The notes: generated from the sequence alone by a model not told the origin. Shown: positions 1-9,746, numbered from the stretch's first letter. The stretch: DNA of 64,000 nt from Enterococcus sp. CSURQ0835 (GCF_902706605.1 NZ_CACSLH010000003.1:62001-126000), one strand, 5' to 3'. Numbers and translations: made by a program.

Positions 1-380
1 ATAACGTATTTTCAGCACGTTTTCAACTTTTTTACACTACTATTCAAAAGAAAACGCCAATTATTTGTTAACCTCATTTATTAATAACTGCAGTTCCCAT
101 TGGATCTTCAGTTTGCTTCAAACGGCTAGTTTCATTTGACGACAAACACTCGAATTCATTTAAATAATCTTAAGTCTAAATCAAAGATAGTTAAACAAAA
201 CTTAACAGCTGAAGTTGAGTCACGTAAAATCATTCTATGGTCACCACCTGCTATACGATCCAAGCTGCTAATCTCGCGAAACTTGAAGCCTTCTTCAACT
301 TTATCAAACACTATTATCCAGTCAAAGATATGAGCGGTGAGCCTCCAATTTTTGAATCCCGCTTTATTATGAGCTAAAAA
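1..380. other. stretch without a recognisable gene
   Basis: No gene of known family is visible. A 46-codon frame on the plus strand (237-377) starts ATGGTCACC, has a protein-like composition (a run reading LAKLEAFFNFIKHYYPV) and ends just before the hairpin at 381-405, but it has no ribosome site and a stop lies directly upstream in frame. It may be the tail of a decayed gene. Overlapping frames on the other strand have no better support. Confidence 0.3.
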
Positions 381-405
381 GGACAACTGCGTAACGCAGC
401 TGTCC
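381..405. terminator. hairpin terminator, probably for the minus-strand gene at 422-658
   Basis: Arms GGACA.CTGCG and CGCAG.TGTCC around a TAA loop, with one mismatch. On the minus strand the stem is followed by five T residues, so it best serves the small gene ending at 422. Confidence 0.6.
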
Positions 406-421
406 CTTAATTGACTTATTT

Positions 422-658
422 TTAAACTAAAAGGGAATCTCGAATATCGACTTCAAAGTGATGCTTATGTAAAAATGCCAAGATCTCTGGCAGATCTTCC
501 CGTTTATACGTTCCTCGAATGTTTGAAACTAACTTTCGCTTTTTAGTAAATCTTGTTGTTTTAGTTTTATAAATATAACAAAATGGTCCATATAATTCAA
601 TCGTGACGATCTTTTTATAATTCTCGCCCACCAACTGATACAATGCTTGACAATCCAC
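422..658 (-). CDS. small protein of unknown function
   Basis: Unrecognised protein of about 78 residues, basic in the middle, with no membrane segment. I chose the GTG at 658 because an AGGTGG ribosome site sits 8 nt upstream; a GTG 12 nt earlier overlaps that site. A TATAAT box lies upstream at about 691-696, and a terminator follows at 381-405, so it looks like a single-gene transcript. It contains the motif KKIVTIELYGPFCYIYK, which I cannot assign to a family. Function unknown. Confidence 0.5.
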   Translation of the reverse strand: MDCQALYQLVGENYKKIVTIELYGPFCYIYKTKTTRFTKKRKLVSNIRGTYKREDLPEILAFLHKHHFEVDIRDSLLV

Positions 659-781
659 TGCTGACACCACCTATTTTTTACTACGACGCGATTATAGACC
701 TCTTAGTAAAAAAAAGCCAGCCTTTTCGGTGATTTTTTCTGAAAAACTTATTCCTGTTAATTTTAAAAAAAACTGTACTAA

Positions 782-812
782 AAAGACTCAGAAAATAACG
801 TTCTGAGTCTTT
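782..812 (-). terminator. rho-independent terminator of the wall hydrolase gene
   Basis: Arms AAAGACTCAGAA and TTCTGAGTCTTT, followed on the minus strand by a T-run. It lies just beyond the stop codon at 818. Confidence 0.8.
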
Positions 813-817
813 AATAT

Positions 818-3037
818 TTATTCAACTGGTGGTAAAATCGCCATCAAACTCTTACTTAATGCAATATAGATCGGTGAATTAGCTGGCAGTTCACTCTCAT
901 GTCGGCGCTGCGCTTTAGCAGACGTCGCTGCTAATTCGATCAAACTGTCACCACGGAACAGATCTACGAAGTAACGAGTCGAAAGCATTTTTGGTAATTT
1001 AGGTCCGATCGTGATATCCGTAATCAATTTTGTTTTTAACACGTCATCTAATACAAAGGTCGTGTTTAGCTCCTCTAAAGAAGGCCCAATTTTATTTTGG
1101 GTGGTCTTTTTGTGACTCATTAAGCTAATATCATCTGCTTTTTGATGGTCGTAGTCCGTCAAATTATACGTATCGATAATCGCATCTAATTTTTCTGCAT
1201 ATTTCTTATCTGTTGCGTAACGTCCTTGTAAGTACTTCGTTGCATCTTTAAACGAGCTAGTCTCAGATTTCCAAGTTGGCTTGTAGTAATTCTTATTACC
1301 TGAAATACCATCTTTTAACAACCCTGCATAATCTTCAAGCGACTCTTTATAAGAAGGATATTTTCTAAACTCCGCTTGGATCTGATAATTTTTGCCACCT
1401 TCATCTTGCTCTAACGTACTAAAAGTGACGCCTTTACCTTGGAATTTCCCTTTGATCCCAAACAAATTGTGATTAGGTTCTGAAGCCAGTGCACTATTAC
1501 CAGAACCACTTTCTAAAATAGCTTGCGCGATCATAACCGATGCATAAATATCATGCTCTTGTCCGACATTACGTGCTAGATCGCCAACTTTTTTAATAAA
1601 TTCATCCGTCGTCTGGTTTTTACTAAAGTGGAAACCACCTTCATCGTCAGAACCTGTAATTCCACTACCGATTGATCCTAACAAACTGCTACTTGCTTGT
1701 GATAGCCCAGCGACATTCACACGTACTGCAAAAGTTGGCATAAAGTCGCTTAAGTTCGTGATCTTCACGACATCTCCTGGCTGTGGCGCATGGATATACT
1801 GTCCATTCCCAATATAAATCGCAACGTGAGATGTCACACTTGTTGGTGCTCCCCAGAACAACAAATCTCCTGGTTGCGCTTCACTGACGGGGATCTGAGT
1901 ACCAGAATACTGTTGATCTCCAGTCCAGCCACCAATCTCATGACCAGTGACTTTCGCATAAATGTAATGGGTCAGACCAGAACAATCAAATGTATTCGGC
2001 CCTTTTGCTCCCCAAACATATGCCTTACCTAGATGTTGATACGCTTCTTTAACTAATGCTTGTCGCACATCATTGTTGACCTCGGGAACAGCTTCATTTG
2101 ACGGAACTTTGATATCGTTAGCAGTTCCAGCTGGTTGGCGGCCGGCATTGTTGTTAGGAACGGTTACTGGTCCAGAAGAAGAATTGTTCCCAGGATTAGC
2201 AGTTCCTTGATTGTTGCCACTTTGATCATGGCCGGTGCTTGGTTCAGTTGAATTATTCGGTTGTTCATTTGTCGTACTTGCACTACTGCTGGATGAATGC
2301 GTGCTCTGGCTTTGCGATCCTTGGGTTGAACTTGACGAATTGCTGGTAGTGCTTGAACTTGGATTCGTCGTACTGCTAGCAGAACTAGATGATTTAGACG
2401 TTGTCGTACTCGTTTCATTCGTCGTTGAACTTGAGGTGCTCGAACTTGACGAACTGTCACTTGGGACTGAAGGGGTTGCCGGTTTTTCTTTAAAGGTTAC
2501 GTGAAATGCGACATCCCCTGCCGGCATAACAAACATCCCACTAGTTGGTCCTAGCGTAAGATTGACTGGATCACCAGTGGTTGTTTTCGCTTCGAATGCA
2601 TCCACTTCGTAATTGTCCGCTAAATGCAGATCCACTTTGACTAACGCTCCAGCTTCCACATCTTGATAGCGTTCAAAAGTCACTTCATTTCCTTTATCAT
2701 CCGTATAAGTCGCTTGACTTAGCGGAGTATCATTGACGGTCAACTGATATTTTTGAACTTCAGAACGACTAGTTGAAACAGCAGCCTCACTTGAACTAGA
2801 TGCTGGCGCAGTAGTAGCTTCAGCAGGTGCTGCTGCCCCACTCGTTGAATCCATTGCTTTTTCTGATACTGATGTAGTAGAAGCGACAGTCGATGTCGCG
2901 GTTGTCGTTGATTGTGGTGCTACTTGGCTGGTGCTAGCAACTGGTACATCTTCAGCAAAAACTTTTTCTGTTGACAAAACCGTTGGCGCAATCAATGAGC
3001 CCATTGCTAACAAGCCAGCAAACTTCCTATACTTCAA
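818..3037 (-). CDS. secreted two-domain peptidoglycan hydrolase (NlpC/P60 plus GH73-type glucosaminidase)
   Basis: A 739-residue exported wall hydrolase. Residues 1-28 form a signal peptide ending near VFA|ED. A Ser/Thr/Ala-rich stretch follows, then a small beta-type segment (about 93-185, QKYQLTVND...FHVTFKEK) and a long Ser/Thr/Asn linker. Residues about 330-445 are an NlpC/P60 endopeptidase domain with the Cys motif FDCSGL and a downstream His in SHVAIYIG. Residues about 475-620 are a glucosaminidase domain (MIAQAILESGSGNSAL, NLFGIKG, YPSYKESLEDYAGLL) of the FlgJ/AtlA class. The last 110 residues match neither domain and may be a wall-binding or unknown module. The two domains would cut peptide stems and glycan strands respectively. 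It has its own terminator and no operon partner. Confidence 0.88.
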   Translation of the reverse strand: MKYRKFAGLLAMGSLIAPTVLSTEKVFAEDVPVASTSQVAPQSTTTATSTVASTTSVSEKAMDSTSGAAAPAEATTAPASSSSEAAVSTSRSEVQKYQLTVNDTPLSQATYTDDKGNEVTFERYQDVEAGALVKVDLHLADNYEVDAFEAKTTTGDPVNLTLGPTSGMFVMPAGDVAFHVTFKEKPATPSVPSDSSSSSSTSSSTTNETSTTTSKSSSSASSTTNPSSSTTSNSSSSTQGSQSQSTHSSSSSASTTNEQPNNSTEPSTGHDQSGNNQGTANPGNNSSSGPVTVPNNNAGRQPAGTANDIKVPSNEAVPEVNNDVRQALVKEAYQHLGKAYVWGAKGPNTFDCSGLTHYIYAKVTGHEIGGWTGDQQYSGTQIPVSEAQPGDLLFWGAPTSVTSHVAIYIGNGQYIHAPQPGDVVKITNLSDFMPTFAVRVNVAGLSQASSSLLGSIGSGITGSDDEGGFHFSKNQTTDEFIKKVGDLARNVGQEHDIYASVMIAQAILESGSGNSALASEPNHNLFGIKGKFQGKGVTFSTLEQDEGGKNYQIQAEFRKYPSYKESLEDYAGLLKDGISGNKNYYKPTWKSETSSFKDATKYLQGRYATDKKYAEKLDAIIDTYNLTDYDHQKADDISLMSHKKTTQNKIGPSLEELNTTFVLDDVLKTKLITDITIGPKLPKMLSTRYFVDLFRGDSLIELAATSAKAQRRHESELPANSPIYIALSKSLMAILPPVE

Positions 3038-3159
3038 TCGTAATCCCTCGTTTCTCTCTTTGAAATCTCACAATTCTCATGCATTATAATGATAGCATGA
3101 TTCAATTTTTATGTCTAAAATAATTCTCATTTACCTAATTTCATATTTTGAAAATTATT

Positions 3160-3513
3160 TTAATTTCTGATCGTAGTCCCTTTTATAATTTCATTCATGA
3201 GTTCAGAAGCTTGACGGGTGTGGAAGCGACTCATGCGGACTGCTTCTCCAGCTGAGTTCTCCCAAATTTTATTATCTGTAAAACCAACTTCGGTCCGTTT
3301 ACCATCCATCAATTCTTTGGCGTAGCCTAAGATGACGCGAATCGCATTTTTTGTTTCTTGATCACTTTTAAAATAACCTGAATGGCTCTTCAAATACTCA
3401 TTTAGATCGCTATTTTTTGAAATTTTCCAATCTGCAATAAAATCACGTAATAATTCAATCACTTGATCGAATTCGATATCCCATAGTTTTAGATCTTTCA
3501 CTTCTTTTTCCAT
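3160..3513 (-). CDS. uncharacterised 117-residue cytosolic protein
   Basis: Charged, soluble-looking protein without signal peptide or membrane segment. I do not recognise the family. It is mostly predicted helical, with the pattern LWDIEFDQVIELLRDFIADW near the N-terminus and a His/Arg-rich RMSRFHTRQASELM near the C-terminus. A GGGGGGTT-type ribosome site precedes the ATG. It stands alone between the wall hydrolase and the divergent CDF transporter. Confidence 0.6.
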   Translation of the reverse strand: MEKEVKDLKLWDIEFDQVIELLRDFIADWKISKNSDLNEYLKSHSGYFKSDQETKNAIRVILGYAKELMDGKRTEVGFTDNKIWENSAGEAVRMSRFHTRQASELMNEIIKGTTIRN

Positions 3514-3750
3514 TTGGATAACCCCCCAAAGATAAATACGTCTTTTGAATTCCTTTTCATTTCCATTATACCTAATCTACCTCCAATAGAAATAGGAAGA
3601 GCCTAAAGAAACACTAATATTTTTTCAATTAAGGTTTACTCCAAAAATCAAAAAGTTTACCTCAATTAATCTGAAAGGCAACTACTTTTCTTTTCCCCTA
3701 GACTTGCGTTATAATTTTCATATTGACTTTATTTATGAAGGAGCTTTTTT

Positions 3751-4908
3751 ATGCTGACTTTTTTGATCCAACAAATGAAAAAAAAGTTCCCCAATCAGCA
3801 GCGAACCGGCATCGGGATCTTGGCGGGGCTGCTGGGGTTGCTCTCTAATTTTTTACTATTTGGTGCTAAAATGTTTATCGGCTCGATTTCTGGCAGTGTC
3901 TCGATCATGGCCGATGCAATGAACAACTTATCAGATACTGCGTCTTCGATCATCACACTGGCTGGTTTCAAAGTCGCTGGCAAACCGGCTGATGAGGGTC
4001 ATCCTTATGGGCATGAACGCTTTGAGTATATCAGTGGTTTCGTAGTTTCGATTTTGATCACTTACGTTGGGGTGAATTTTTTAGAGACTTCCTTTGAGAA
4101 AATTCTCAACCCCGTCAGCGTCTCCCTGACCCCGATCGTTTATGTGGTATTGATTTTATCAATTTTAATGAAGTTTTGGCAAAATCGGATGTACCATCGC
4201 TTAGGGGATGCGATCGAATCAGATACTTTGCACGCAACTGCTCAAGACAGTTTAAATGATGTGTACACTACGATTGCTGTTTTGATCTCCGCTTTAGTCG
4301 AATGGCTTTCCGGTTGGCGAGTCGATGGTTACTTTGGTTTTTTGATCGCACTCTACATTATTTATAGCGGCGTGAAGATGATCAAAGAATTCGTGGATGA
4401 ATTGATGGGCGTCCGCGCACCGGAAAAAGAGATCAGTGCGATCAAAGAACGATTGAATAGCTATCAGACAATTATCGGCTACCACGATCTTTTGATCCAC
4501 AGTTATGGACCAAACAGTATTTTTGCTTCAGTCCACATTGAGGTAAATGAAGAATGGACATTAGCCCATGCTCATGATGTAATCGATCGAATCGAACAAG
4601 ATATTAAAAAAAATCTGAATGTCGATCTCGTTTGTCATTTAGATCCCTATCCCCTTGATGATCAAGAATTCAAACGTGTCGCGCCTGGCCTAAGAAATGT
4701 TTTACGTGAGATCCACCCTGAGCTGAGAATGCATGATTTACGAATCGATTCCACAACGGTGCCGGAAACATTACATTTTGACTTAGTCGTACCAGAAAAA
4801 CTCAAACTTTCTGATAGCGAATTGCACGATGAGATTGCTGCACGCTTCATCAAAGAAGTGATTCCCGCTAAACTCATGATCACTTTTGATCGGACTTATT
4901 TATTGTAA
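3751..4908 (+). CDS. cation diffusion facilitator family efflux transporter
   Basis: A 385-residue CDF transporter expected to export divalent metal (Zn, Mn, Fe or Co) in exchange for protons across the cytoplasmic membrane. Membrane segments start near residue 20. Metal-site motifs ADAMNNLSD (TM2) and HPYGHERFEY (between TM2 and TM3) are present, and the second aspartate motif appears as DSLNDVYTT in TM5. The last 170 residues are the cytosolic ferredoxin-like dimerisation domain plus an extension, which makes it longer than FieF. The ATG follows GAAGGAGC. It is monocistronic with a double terminator. The metal cannot be read from sequence. Confidence 0.88.
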   Translation: MLTFLIQQMKKKFPNQQRTGIGILAGLLGLLSNFLLFGAKMFIGSISGSVSIMADAMNNLSDTASSIITLAGFKVAGKPADEGHPYGHERFEYISGFVVSILITYVGVNFLETSFEKILNPVSVSLTPIVYVVLILSILMKFWQNRMYHRLGDAIESDTLHATAQDSLNDVYTTIAVLISALVEWLSGWRVDGYFGFLIALYIIYSGVKMIKEFVDELMGVRAPEKEISAIKERLNSYQTIIGYHDLLIHSYGPNSIFASVHIEVNEEWTLAHAHDVIDRIEQDIKKNLNVDLVCHLDPYPLDDQEFKRVAPGLRNVLREIHPELRMHDLRIDSTTVPETLHFDLVVPEKLKLSDSELHDEIAARFIKEVIPAKLMITFDRTYLL

Positions 4909-4952
4909 AGTTTGGCAGCTAACTACTCGCCAAAACAAAAAATAGCACTAAA

Positions 4953-5009
4953 AAGCGCTGCTTCACTTAGCAGCGCTTAGGCTTAGACATTCCAGTCTGA
5001 GTCTTTTTT
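4953..5009 (+). terminator. tandem hairpin terminator after the CDF gene
   Basis: First hairpin AAGCGCTGC/GCAGCGCTT (4953-4978), second GGCTTAGAC/GTCTGAGTC (4980-5003) followed by six T residues. Confidence 0.8.
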
Positions 5010-5046
5010 ATTTTTCAGCAACACTTAAAATTGGAAAACGTTTCTA

Positions 5047-7702
5047 TTACGGCTGTTGTTCCGCGATCAATCGGCTTTTTCGCACCCACTTATCGCCTTC
5101 TGTAACAGCCAACACTAATGCTCCAGCTGCAATCACTAGTCCCCATTCCACTAAGTTGATACTTGTCGTCTGGAAGATTTGTTGCATAAAAGGCGCGTAA
5201 GTCAGTAACACTTGCAGTCCGATCATCAATCCGATAATCAGGAATGCTTTGCGATTAGCCCAGACCCGTTCAGAAAAGGCGGATTCGCTACTACGAATAT
5301 TAAAGAAATAAAAGATCTTACTGACCACGATCACATTGACCATCATCGTACTAGCGGTTGCTTGATCCGCTCCTAGATGGATGACGATCTCGTAGGCGAG
5401 TAAACTGATCACCGCCATCAAGACTGAAACATAGCCCATTTGAAAAATATCATGTCGGTCCATCAATGATTTTTGCTCACGAGGCGCGCGTTCCATAATC
5501 TTCTCTTCTGCCGGCTCAAAAATAAACGCAAACTGGATCGTGATCGCTGAAACCATATTGATCCACAACAGTTGCGTAGCCTGCAAAGGCATCGGCTGCT
5601 GCGCTAAGATCGTAAAAGCAATAATCAAGCCTTCAGCAAATGAAGTTGGTAGTAAGAATAAGATACTTTTTTTGATATTATCATAAATACGTCGCCCTTC
5701 TGCAATCGCTTTTGCGAGCGTTGCAAAATTATCATTAGCCAAAATCATATCAGCAGAATCTTTTGCCACATCAGTTCCGCTACGACCCATCGCAACCCCG
5801 ATGTCCGCCTGCTTTAACGCAGGTGCATCATTGACACCATCACCAGTCATAGCTGTCACTGCACCGCTAGCTTGCAGCGCTTCGATGATCTCCAATTTAT
5901 TTTTAGGGGTCATCCGAGCAAATACTTGGTGCGATACCGCCACCTCAGACCGTTTGGCTAACGTTAACTCATCCCATCGCGCTCCAGTGATGACACGGAC
6001 CTGGTCGGCCAATCCCAATTTTTTGCCGATTGTTTGCGCAGTTAACGGGTGATCCCCCGTAATCATTTTAACGGCTACTCCGGCTTGTTTCATCTCGTTT
6101 AATGCCGTGATCACTTCTTCTTTTGGCGGGTCGATGATCCCTGCCAGACCTAACCAAGTGATCCCACTAGCTAATAGTTCATGCGTGACTTTTGTTTCGT
6201 TCGTCACATTTTTTACCCCAACTGCTACGACTCGTTTACCGGTTTTAGATAGAGACGCTACCCGCTGTTCCCAACCCGCAACATCAAAATCAGGATCTGC
6301 TGCTTTAGCCAGCGGAATCAATTTATCAGGTGAACCTTTGATCCAAATCTTTTGCTGTCCGCTCGGTGTCTCAACGAGTTTTGCAATATAGCGGTAATCT
6401 GAATCAAACGGTAATAGATCCAGCTCACGGTCTTTTGGCGGTGCTTCGAAAACTTTATGGTACAAAGTCAAAAATGCCCCATCCGTTGGTTCCCCGTTGA
6501 TGTGCCACTGCCCGGCTGTTTCTACTAATTCCGTATCATTGGCTTCAAAACCACCTTGTAAAAAAGCCTGCAATGCGGCACTAACTGGAACAGGTCGTTG
6601 CTCAGCCAGCAATTGCCCAACAGGTTCATAGCCTAGGCCGGTAACGGTAATTTGTTGAGTGGGTAAAAACAGATCCGTCACGGTCATCTCATTTTTCGTT
6701 AAAGTCCCGGTCTTGTCGGTCGCGATAACATTGACCGAGCCTAATGTTTCGACTGCTGGCAGTGACTTAACGATCGTTTGCTGTTTTTTAGCCATCTCTG
6801 AAACACCCATCGCTAAGATCACCGAAGTCGTCGCTGGCAGACCTTCCGGAATTGATCCGACAATCATGGTGACAACAGCTAACGCCAAAACAGTCAGCGA
6901 ATACGTTTCAAACAGTAAACCTAAAACAAACAAAACAACTGCTGCAACTAAGACGACACTAGAAACCCCTTTCCCGATTTGATCGATCTGACGCATCAAA
7001 GGTGAGCGTCTTTTTTTGACTTGCTGGACTTCTTGTGAGATTTGACCCAGCTCGGTCGCTTCAGCAGTCGCCACGACCACGCCAAGTCCACTACCATTTG
7101 TAACAGACGTTGAGGCAAAGGCCATGTTGTTTTGTTCTGCTAGCGGGTAGTCGCCGGTCAACGGTTGCGCTTGCTTTTCGATCGAATCTGCTTCACCTGT
7201 CAACCCGGCTTCTTGAATCCGCAAATTATCACACGCTACTAAGCGCAAGTCCGCCGGTACATTATCACCAGCTTCTAAAAAAACGACATCTCCAGTCACT
7301 AATTCTTCAGCCGGTAAATCGATCCGCTGTCCCTCACGATAAACGGTAGCTTGTTGAGACAACATTTGCTTGATCTTTTCTAATGCATCTGAGGCACTCG
7401 CTTCTTGGTAATAACCGATCAAAGCATTGGCAATGATGACGAATGCGATCACAATCGCATCCGACACATGGCCCATCAAAAGCGTCAAGCTAGCCGCTGC
7501 CATTAAAATATAAATAATCAAATTGTGGAACTGCCGAACAAACAATTGCCATCGCGGCGTTTTCCGGCTCGTCAATTTATTGGGTCCTTCAACAGCTAAT
7601 TTTTCACGTGCGGTTTCCTTAGACAAGCCTTGTTCAAAGTTCTGCTGAGGATAGTCTTTTGCTAATTCGGTTAATTCTAGTTGATAATTTTTTTTTACAC
7701 AT
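5047..7702 (-). pseudogene. P-type cation-transporting ATPase (P2-like), frame broken at an A9 tract after the start codon
   Basis: Encodes a nearly complete P2-type ATPase: Cation_ATPase_N region, TGEADSIEK actuator loop, PEGLP in TM4, DKTGTLT phosphorylation site, the KGSP nucleotide-binding motif, TGDHPLTA, and GDGVNDAPALKQADIG. The TM6 region reads INMVSAITIQFAF, without the N..D pair of SERCA Ca2+ pumps, so the ion is uncertain. The natural start should be ATG at 7700-7702, 9 nt after AAGGAG. From there the frame runs through nine A residues (7688-7696) and stops within about 25 codons, while the frame matching the family N-terminus (YQLELTELAKDYPQQ...) is one base off. The first in-frame start otherwise is a TTG at 7626 that lacks a ribosome site and would drop about 20 residues. 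It may be a sequencing error, a pseudogene, or expression by slippage at the A-run. Confidence 0.8.
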
Positions 7703-7749
7703 TTTACTTCACTCCTTATTTGCCAAAGTAACTTTCGACAAACAACGAG

Positions 7750-7818
7750 CTATTCTTTTTGGAAATACGGCAGACCGTCAAGAAACTGCAATAAGTACGG
7801 CTCGGCGTCTGGGTCCAT
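7750..7818 (-). CDS. 22-codon leader ORF (MDPDAEP...) upstream of the P-type ATPase
   Basis: Starts ATG at 7818, about 10 nt after AAAGGAG, and ends TAG at 7750, 48 nt before the ATPase start. It encodes 22 residues beginning MDPDAEP, with another proline near the end (DGLPYF). It lies inside the leader transcribed from the promoter at 7860-7888. Alternating acidic residues and prolines right after the start recall MgtL, the leader peptide of the enteric mgtA Mg2+ ATPase gene (MEPDP...), which destabilises ribosomes when Mg2+ is low. A hairpin of about 9 bp lies between this ORF and the ATPase ribosome site. The regulatory role is inference. Confidence 0.55.
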   Translation of the reverse strand: MDPDAEPYLLQFLDGLPYFQKE

Positions 7819-7859
7819 GCCCTTCACACTCCTTTGATCAACTAAGTACTCTTTCTTCC

Positions 7860-7888
7860 AAGTTAGCAAACATAACGTCAGTTGTCAA
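7860..7888 (-). promoter_or_regulatory. promoter of the leader ORF and P-type ATPase
   Basis: On the minus strand TTGACA (7888-7883), 17 nt spacer, TAACTT (7865-7860). The transcript would start near 7853, giving a leader of about 150 nt that includes the 22-codon ORF. Confidence 0.6.
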
Positions 7889-7950
7889 AAATAAGCAAAA
7901 TTAGTTAATTTTTTGCTAAAAATAAGCCTAGCAACTGCTAGACTTATCCT

Positions 7951-8781
7951 CTAAAACGAACGATACACATATTGGTTTTTAGGTGGTGAGATCGTGGAAG
8001 TCTGTTCCACTTTTACCGCTGGAATCTGACGTTTAAAGGGTTCGAAGTAATCTAGTTCGATCGTTCCTTCTACGTGGAGCCAATCATTGTTTTTCACTGG
8101 CGTGTCCGCTGGTAATTTTGTCAACAACCCAAAAACACCAGAATCCGCTACACAATGGATGATCCCAAAACGGAATAAGAAATTATATTTTTCTTGCTCT
8201 TTTTCAGTTTGATAGACAAAACCGTTATACGAGATTTTTTTGCCTACAAACGAGTTAGGATAATTATAAACTAACTCCATGACTTCTAAATAATTTTCGT
8301 CGGTTACTTCCAAGACTTGTTTTTCTTCATATTTTTTCATCAACTGCGTCATTTGACGATTATAATCCGTCTTATTGTAATAAATACTCGTGTCAGGCTT
8401 TAAATATTGCGTATTCATTTCAGGGTCACCGACTGATTCCTTACTGACTGGAAAGCTGAAACCTTTTGCCTCAACGATCGTCGTATCTAAACTGACCGTT
8501 GGAAAAAGTGTTCCCACCACCAGAGGTAAACTCAATAAGAGATAGGCGATCCCTCGTTGATACGGTTTTTTCAACCCGTGATCATGACCGTCCAAATGAA
8601 CATGAGGTTTTTCGCCACTGGCCCAAATTTTTAATTGCACTAACGCCAGCAATAAACTCAACCCCATCGTCAAGTACGCTAAATAGCGATAATGAACGTT
8701 GATATATTGATTCAATTTACCGGAGACTTGCAAGTACATCATCAATTCAAAATACCCAGATAAAATTACAAAACGAATCAT
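7951..8781 (-). CDS. TIGR03943/YcgQ-family membrane protein
   Basis: About 276 residues from ATG at 8781, chosen for AGGAGG 7 nt upstream. The N-terminus has two or more membrane segments with a short His-rich loop (HVHLDGHDHG). The C-terminal half is predicted to lie outside and contains the conserved YxGFVY and FGIIHCVADSG motifs of the family. It always pairs with the permease encoded upstream, as here with a 10-nt gap. The pair is thought to form a two-component permease of unknown substrate; the histidine cluster suggests metal, which is inference. Confidence 0.8.
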   Translation of the reverse strand: MIRFVILSGYFELMMYLQVSGKLNQYINVHYRYLAYLTMGLSLLLALVQLKIWASGEKPHVHLDGHDHGLKKPYQRGIAYLLLSLPLVVGTLFPTVSLDTTIVEAKGFSFPVSKESVGDPEMNTQYLKPDTSIYYNKTDYNRQMTQLMKKYEEKQVLEVTDENYLEVMELVYNYPNSFVGKKISYNGFVYQTEKEQEKYNFLFRFGIIHCVADSGVFGLLTKLPADTPVKNNDWLHVEGTIELDYFEPFKRQIPAVKVEQTSTISPPKNQYVYRSF

Positions 8782-8791
8782 ATGGCTCCTC

Positions 8792-9694
8792 CTAAACAAA
8801 GTACGCGTATAAAGTCACAACGACACTGATAAGCGCGATCAATTGAACGATGAATTTCGTATGAAAGCTGTGTTTCATCATCATGAGGTTTTTGATATCT
8901 ACCATCGGCCCAAAGACTAAAAAGGCGACGATCGGATTTGTCCCAAACAAACTAAGTAACGAGGCCCCAACAAACGCATCTGCTTCAGAACACAGTGACA
9001 TCGAAAAGGCGAGGACTAACATGACGAGGATCGCAGTCAATTTATTTGCCGTCAACTGCAACATGAAACTTGTCGGCAAATAGACTTGCATAGCAGACGC
9101 GATCAGTCCGCCGATCATCAAATAGCGCCCCGTATCAAAAAATTCATCGATCGCATGGACGAGCACCGACCACACTTGACTAACAAATGTGACTTTTGTG
9201 GTGGACGCAGGGTGCTCATGGTGCGGTCCGTGATTTTCTGCGGCTATTTTTAAGATCGGTATCCGATTGAAATAAGCGATCCACGAACCGATCACTAATG
9301 CCACAAGAAAACTCCCCAGCATGCGCATCATCGCAAATTTCCAACTGTTACCAAATGCGATGAAAGTTGAAAAAATGACGATCGGATTAATGATTGGTGC
9401 AGTCAGCATAAATGCAAAGGCAGTGTGTGTCGGCACGCCTTTTTTGATGAACTGGGTCACGATTGGGACGATACCACACTCACATGAAGGAAAGAAAAAT
9501 CCCAGAAAACAGCCGACTAAGATGGCGAGCAATTTATTTTTTGGTAAGATTTTTTGCACACGTTCTGGGGTTAAAAAAACTTGCAAAGCCCCGGAGATGA
9601 TACAACCTAATAGGACAAATGGGATCGCTTCAATGACGATCGATAAAAAGATCGTACTCATTTGAAGCAACGAGTGAGGAAGAAAATTGAACAT
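8792..9694 (-). CDS. permease of the UPF0718/YraQ-YcgR family
   Basis: 300 residues, eight or so membrane segments, from ATG at 9694 with AGGAGG directly upstream; an upstream in-frame ATG at 9754 lacks a ribosome site. It has the family features PFVLLGCIISGAL, FFPSCECGIVPI (double Cys in a membrane motif), MLTAPIINPIVI and LCSEADAF. A His-rich loop (HGPHHEHP) lies mid-protein, matching the His-rich loop of its partner. Probably a two-gene unit exporting or importing an unknown, possibly metal, substrate. Confidence 0.82.
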   Translation of the reverse strand: MFNFLPHSLLQMSTIFLSIVIEAIPFVLLGCIISGALQVFLTPERVQKILPKNKLLAILVGCFLGFFFPSCECGIVPIVTQFIKKGVPTHTAFAFMLTAPIINPIVIFSTFIAFGNSWKFAMMRMLGSFLVALVIGSWIAYFNRIPILKIAAENHGPHHEHPASTTKVTFVSQVWSVLVHAIDEFFDTGRYLMIGGLIASAMQVYLPTSFMLQLTANKLTAILVMLVLAFSMSLCSEADAFVGASLLSLFGTNPIVAFLVFGPMVDIKNLMMMKHSFHTKFIVQLIALISVVVTLYAYFV

Positions 9695-9746
9695 GGTAAA
9701 CCTCCTGATTCTAATTAGCGGCTTTACTATACGCTTTTGAAAAAAA

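Noticed and set aside
156-386. 76-codon minus-strand frame near the left edge
   Set aside because: No ribosome site, overlaps a terminator, and composition is not clearly protein-like.
2164-2504. Long frames on both strands within the wall hydrolase gene
   Set aside because: They lie over the Ser/Thr-rich linker, whose biased codons open other frames; no ribosome sites.
5801-7349. Plus-strand frames over the P-type ATPase
   Set aside because: Antisense shadows of a conserved gene; no ribosome sites.
7720-7850. yybP-ykoY Mn riboswitch before the P-type ATPase
   Set aside because: The conserved core of that riboswitch is not visible; the leader is better explained by a short ORF and hairpin.
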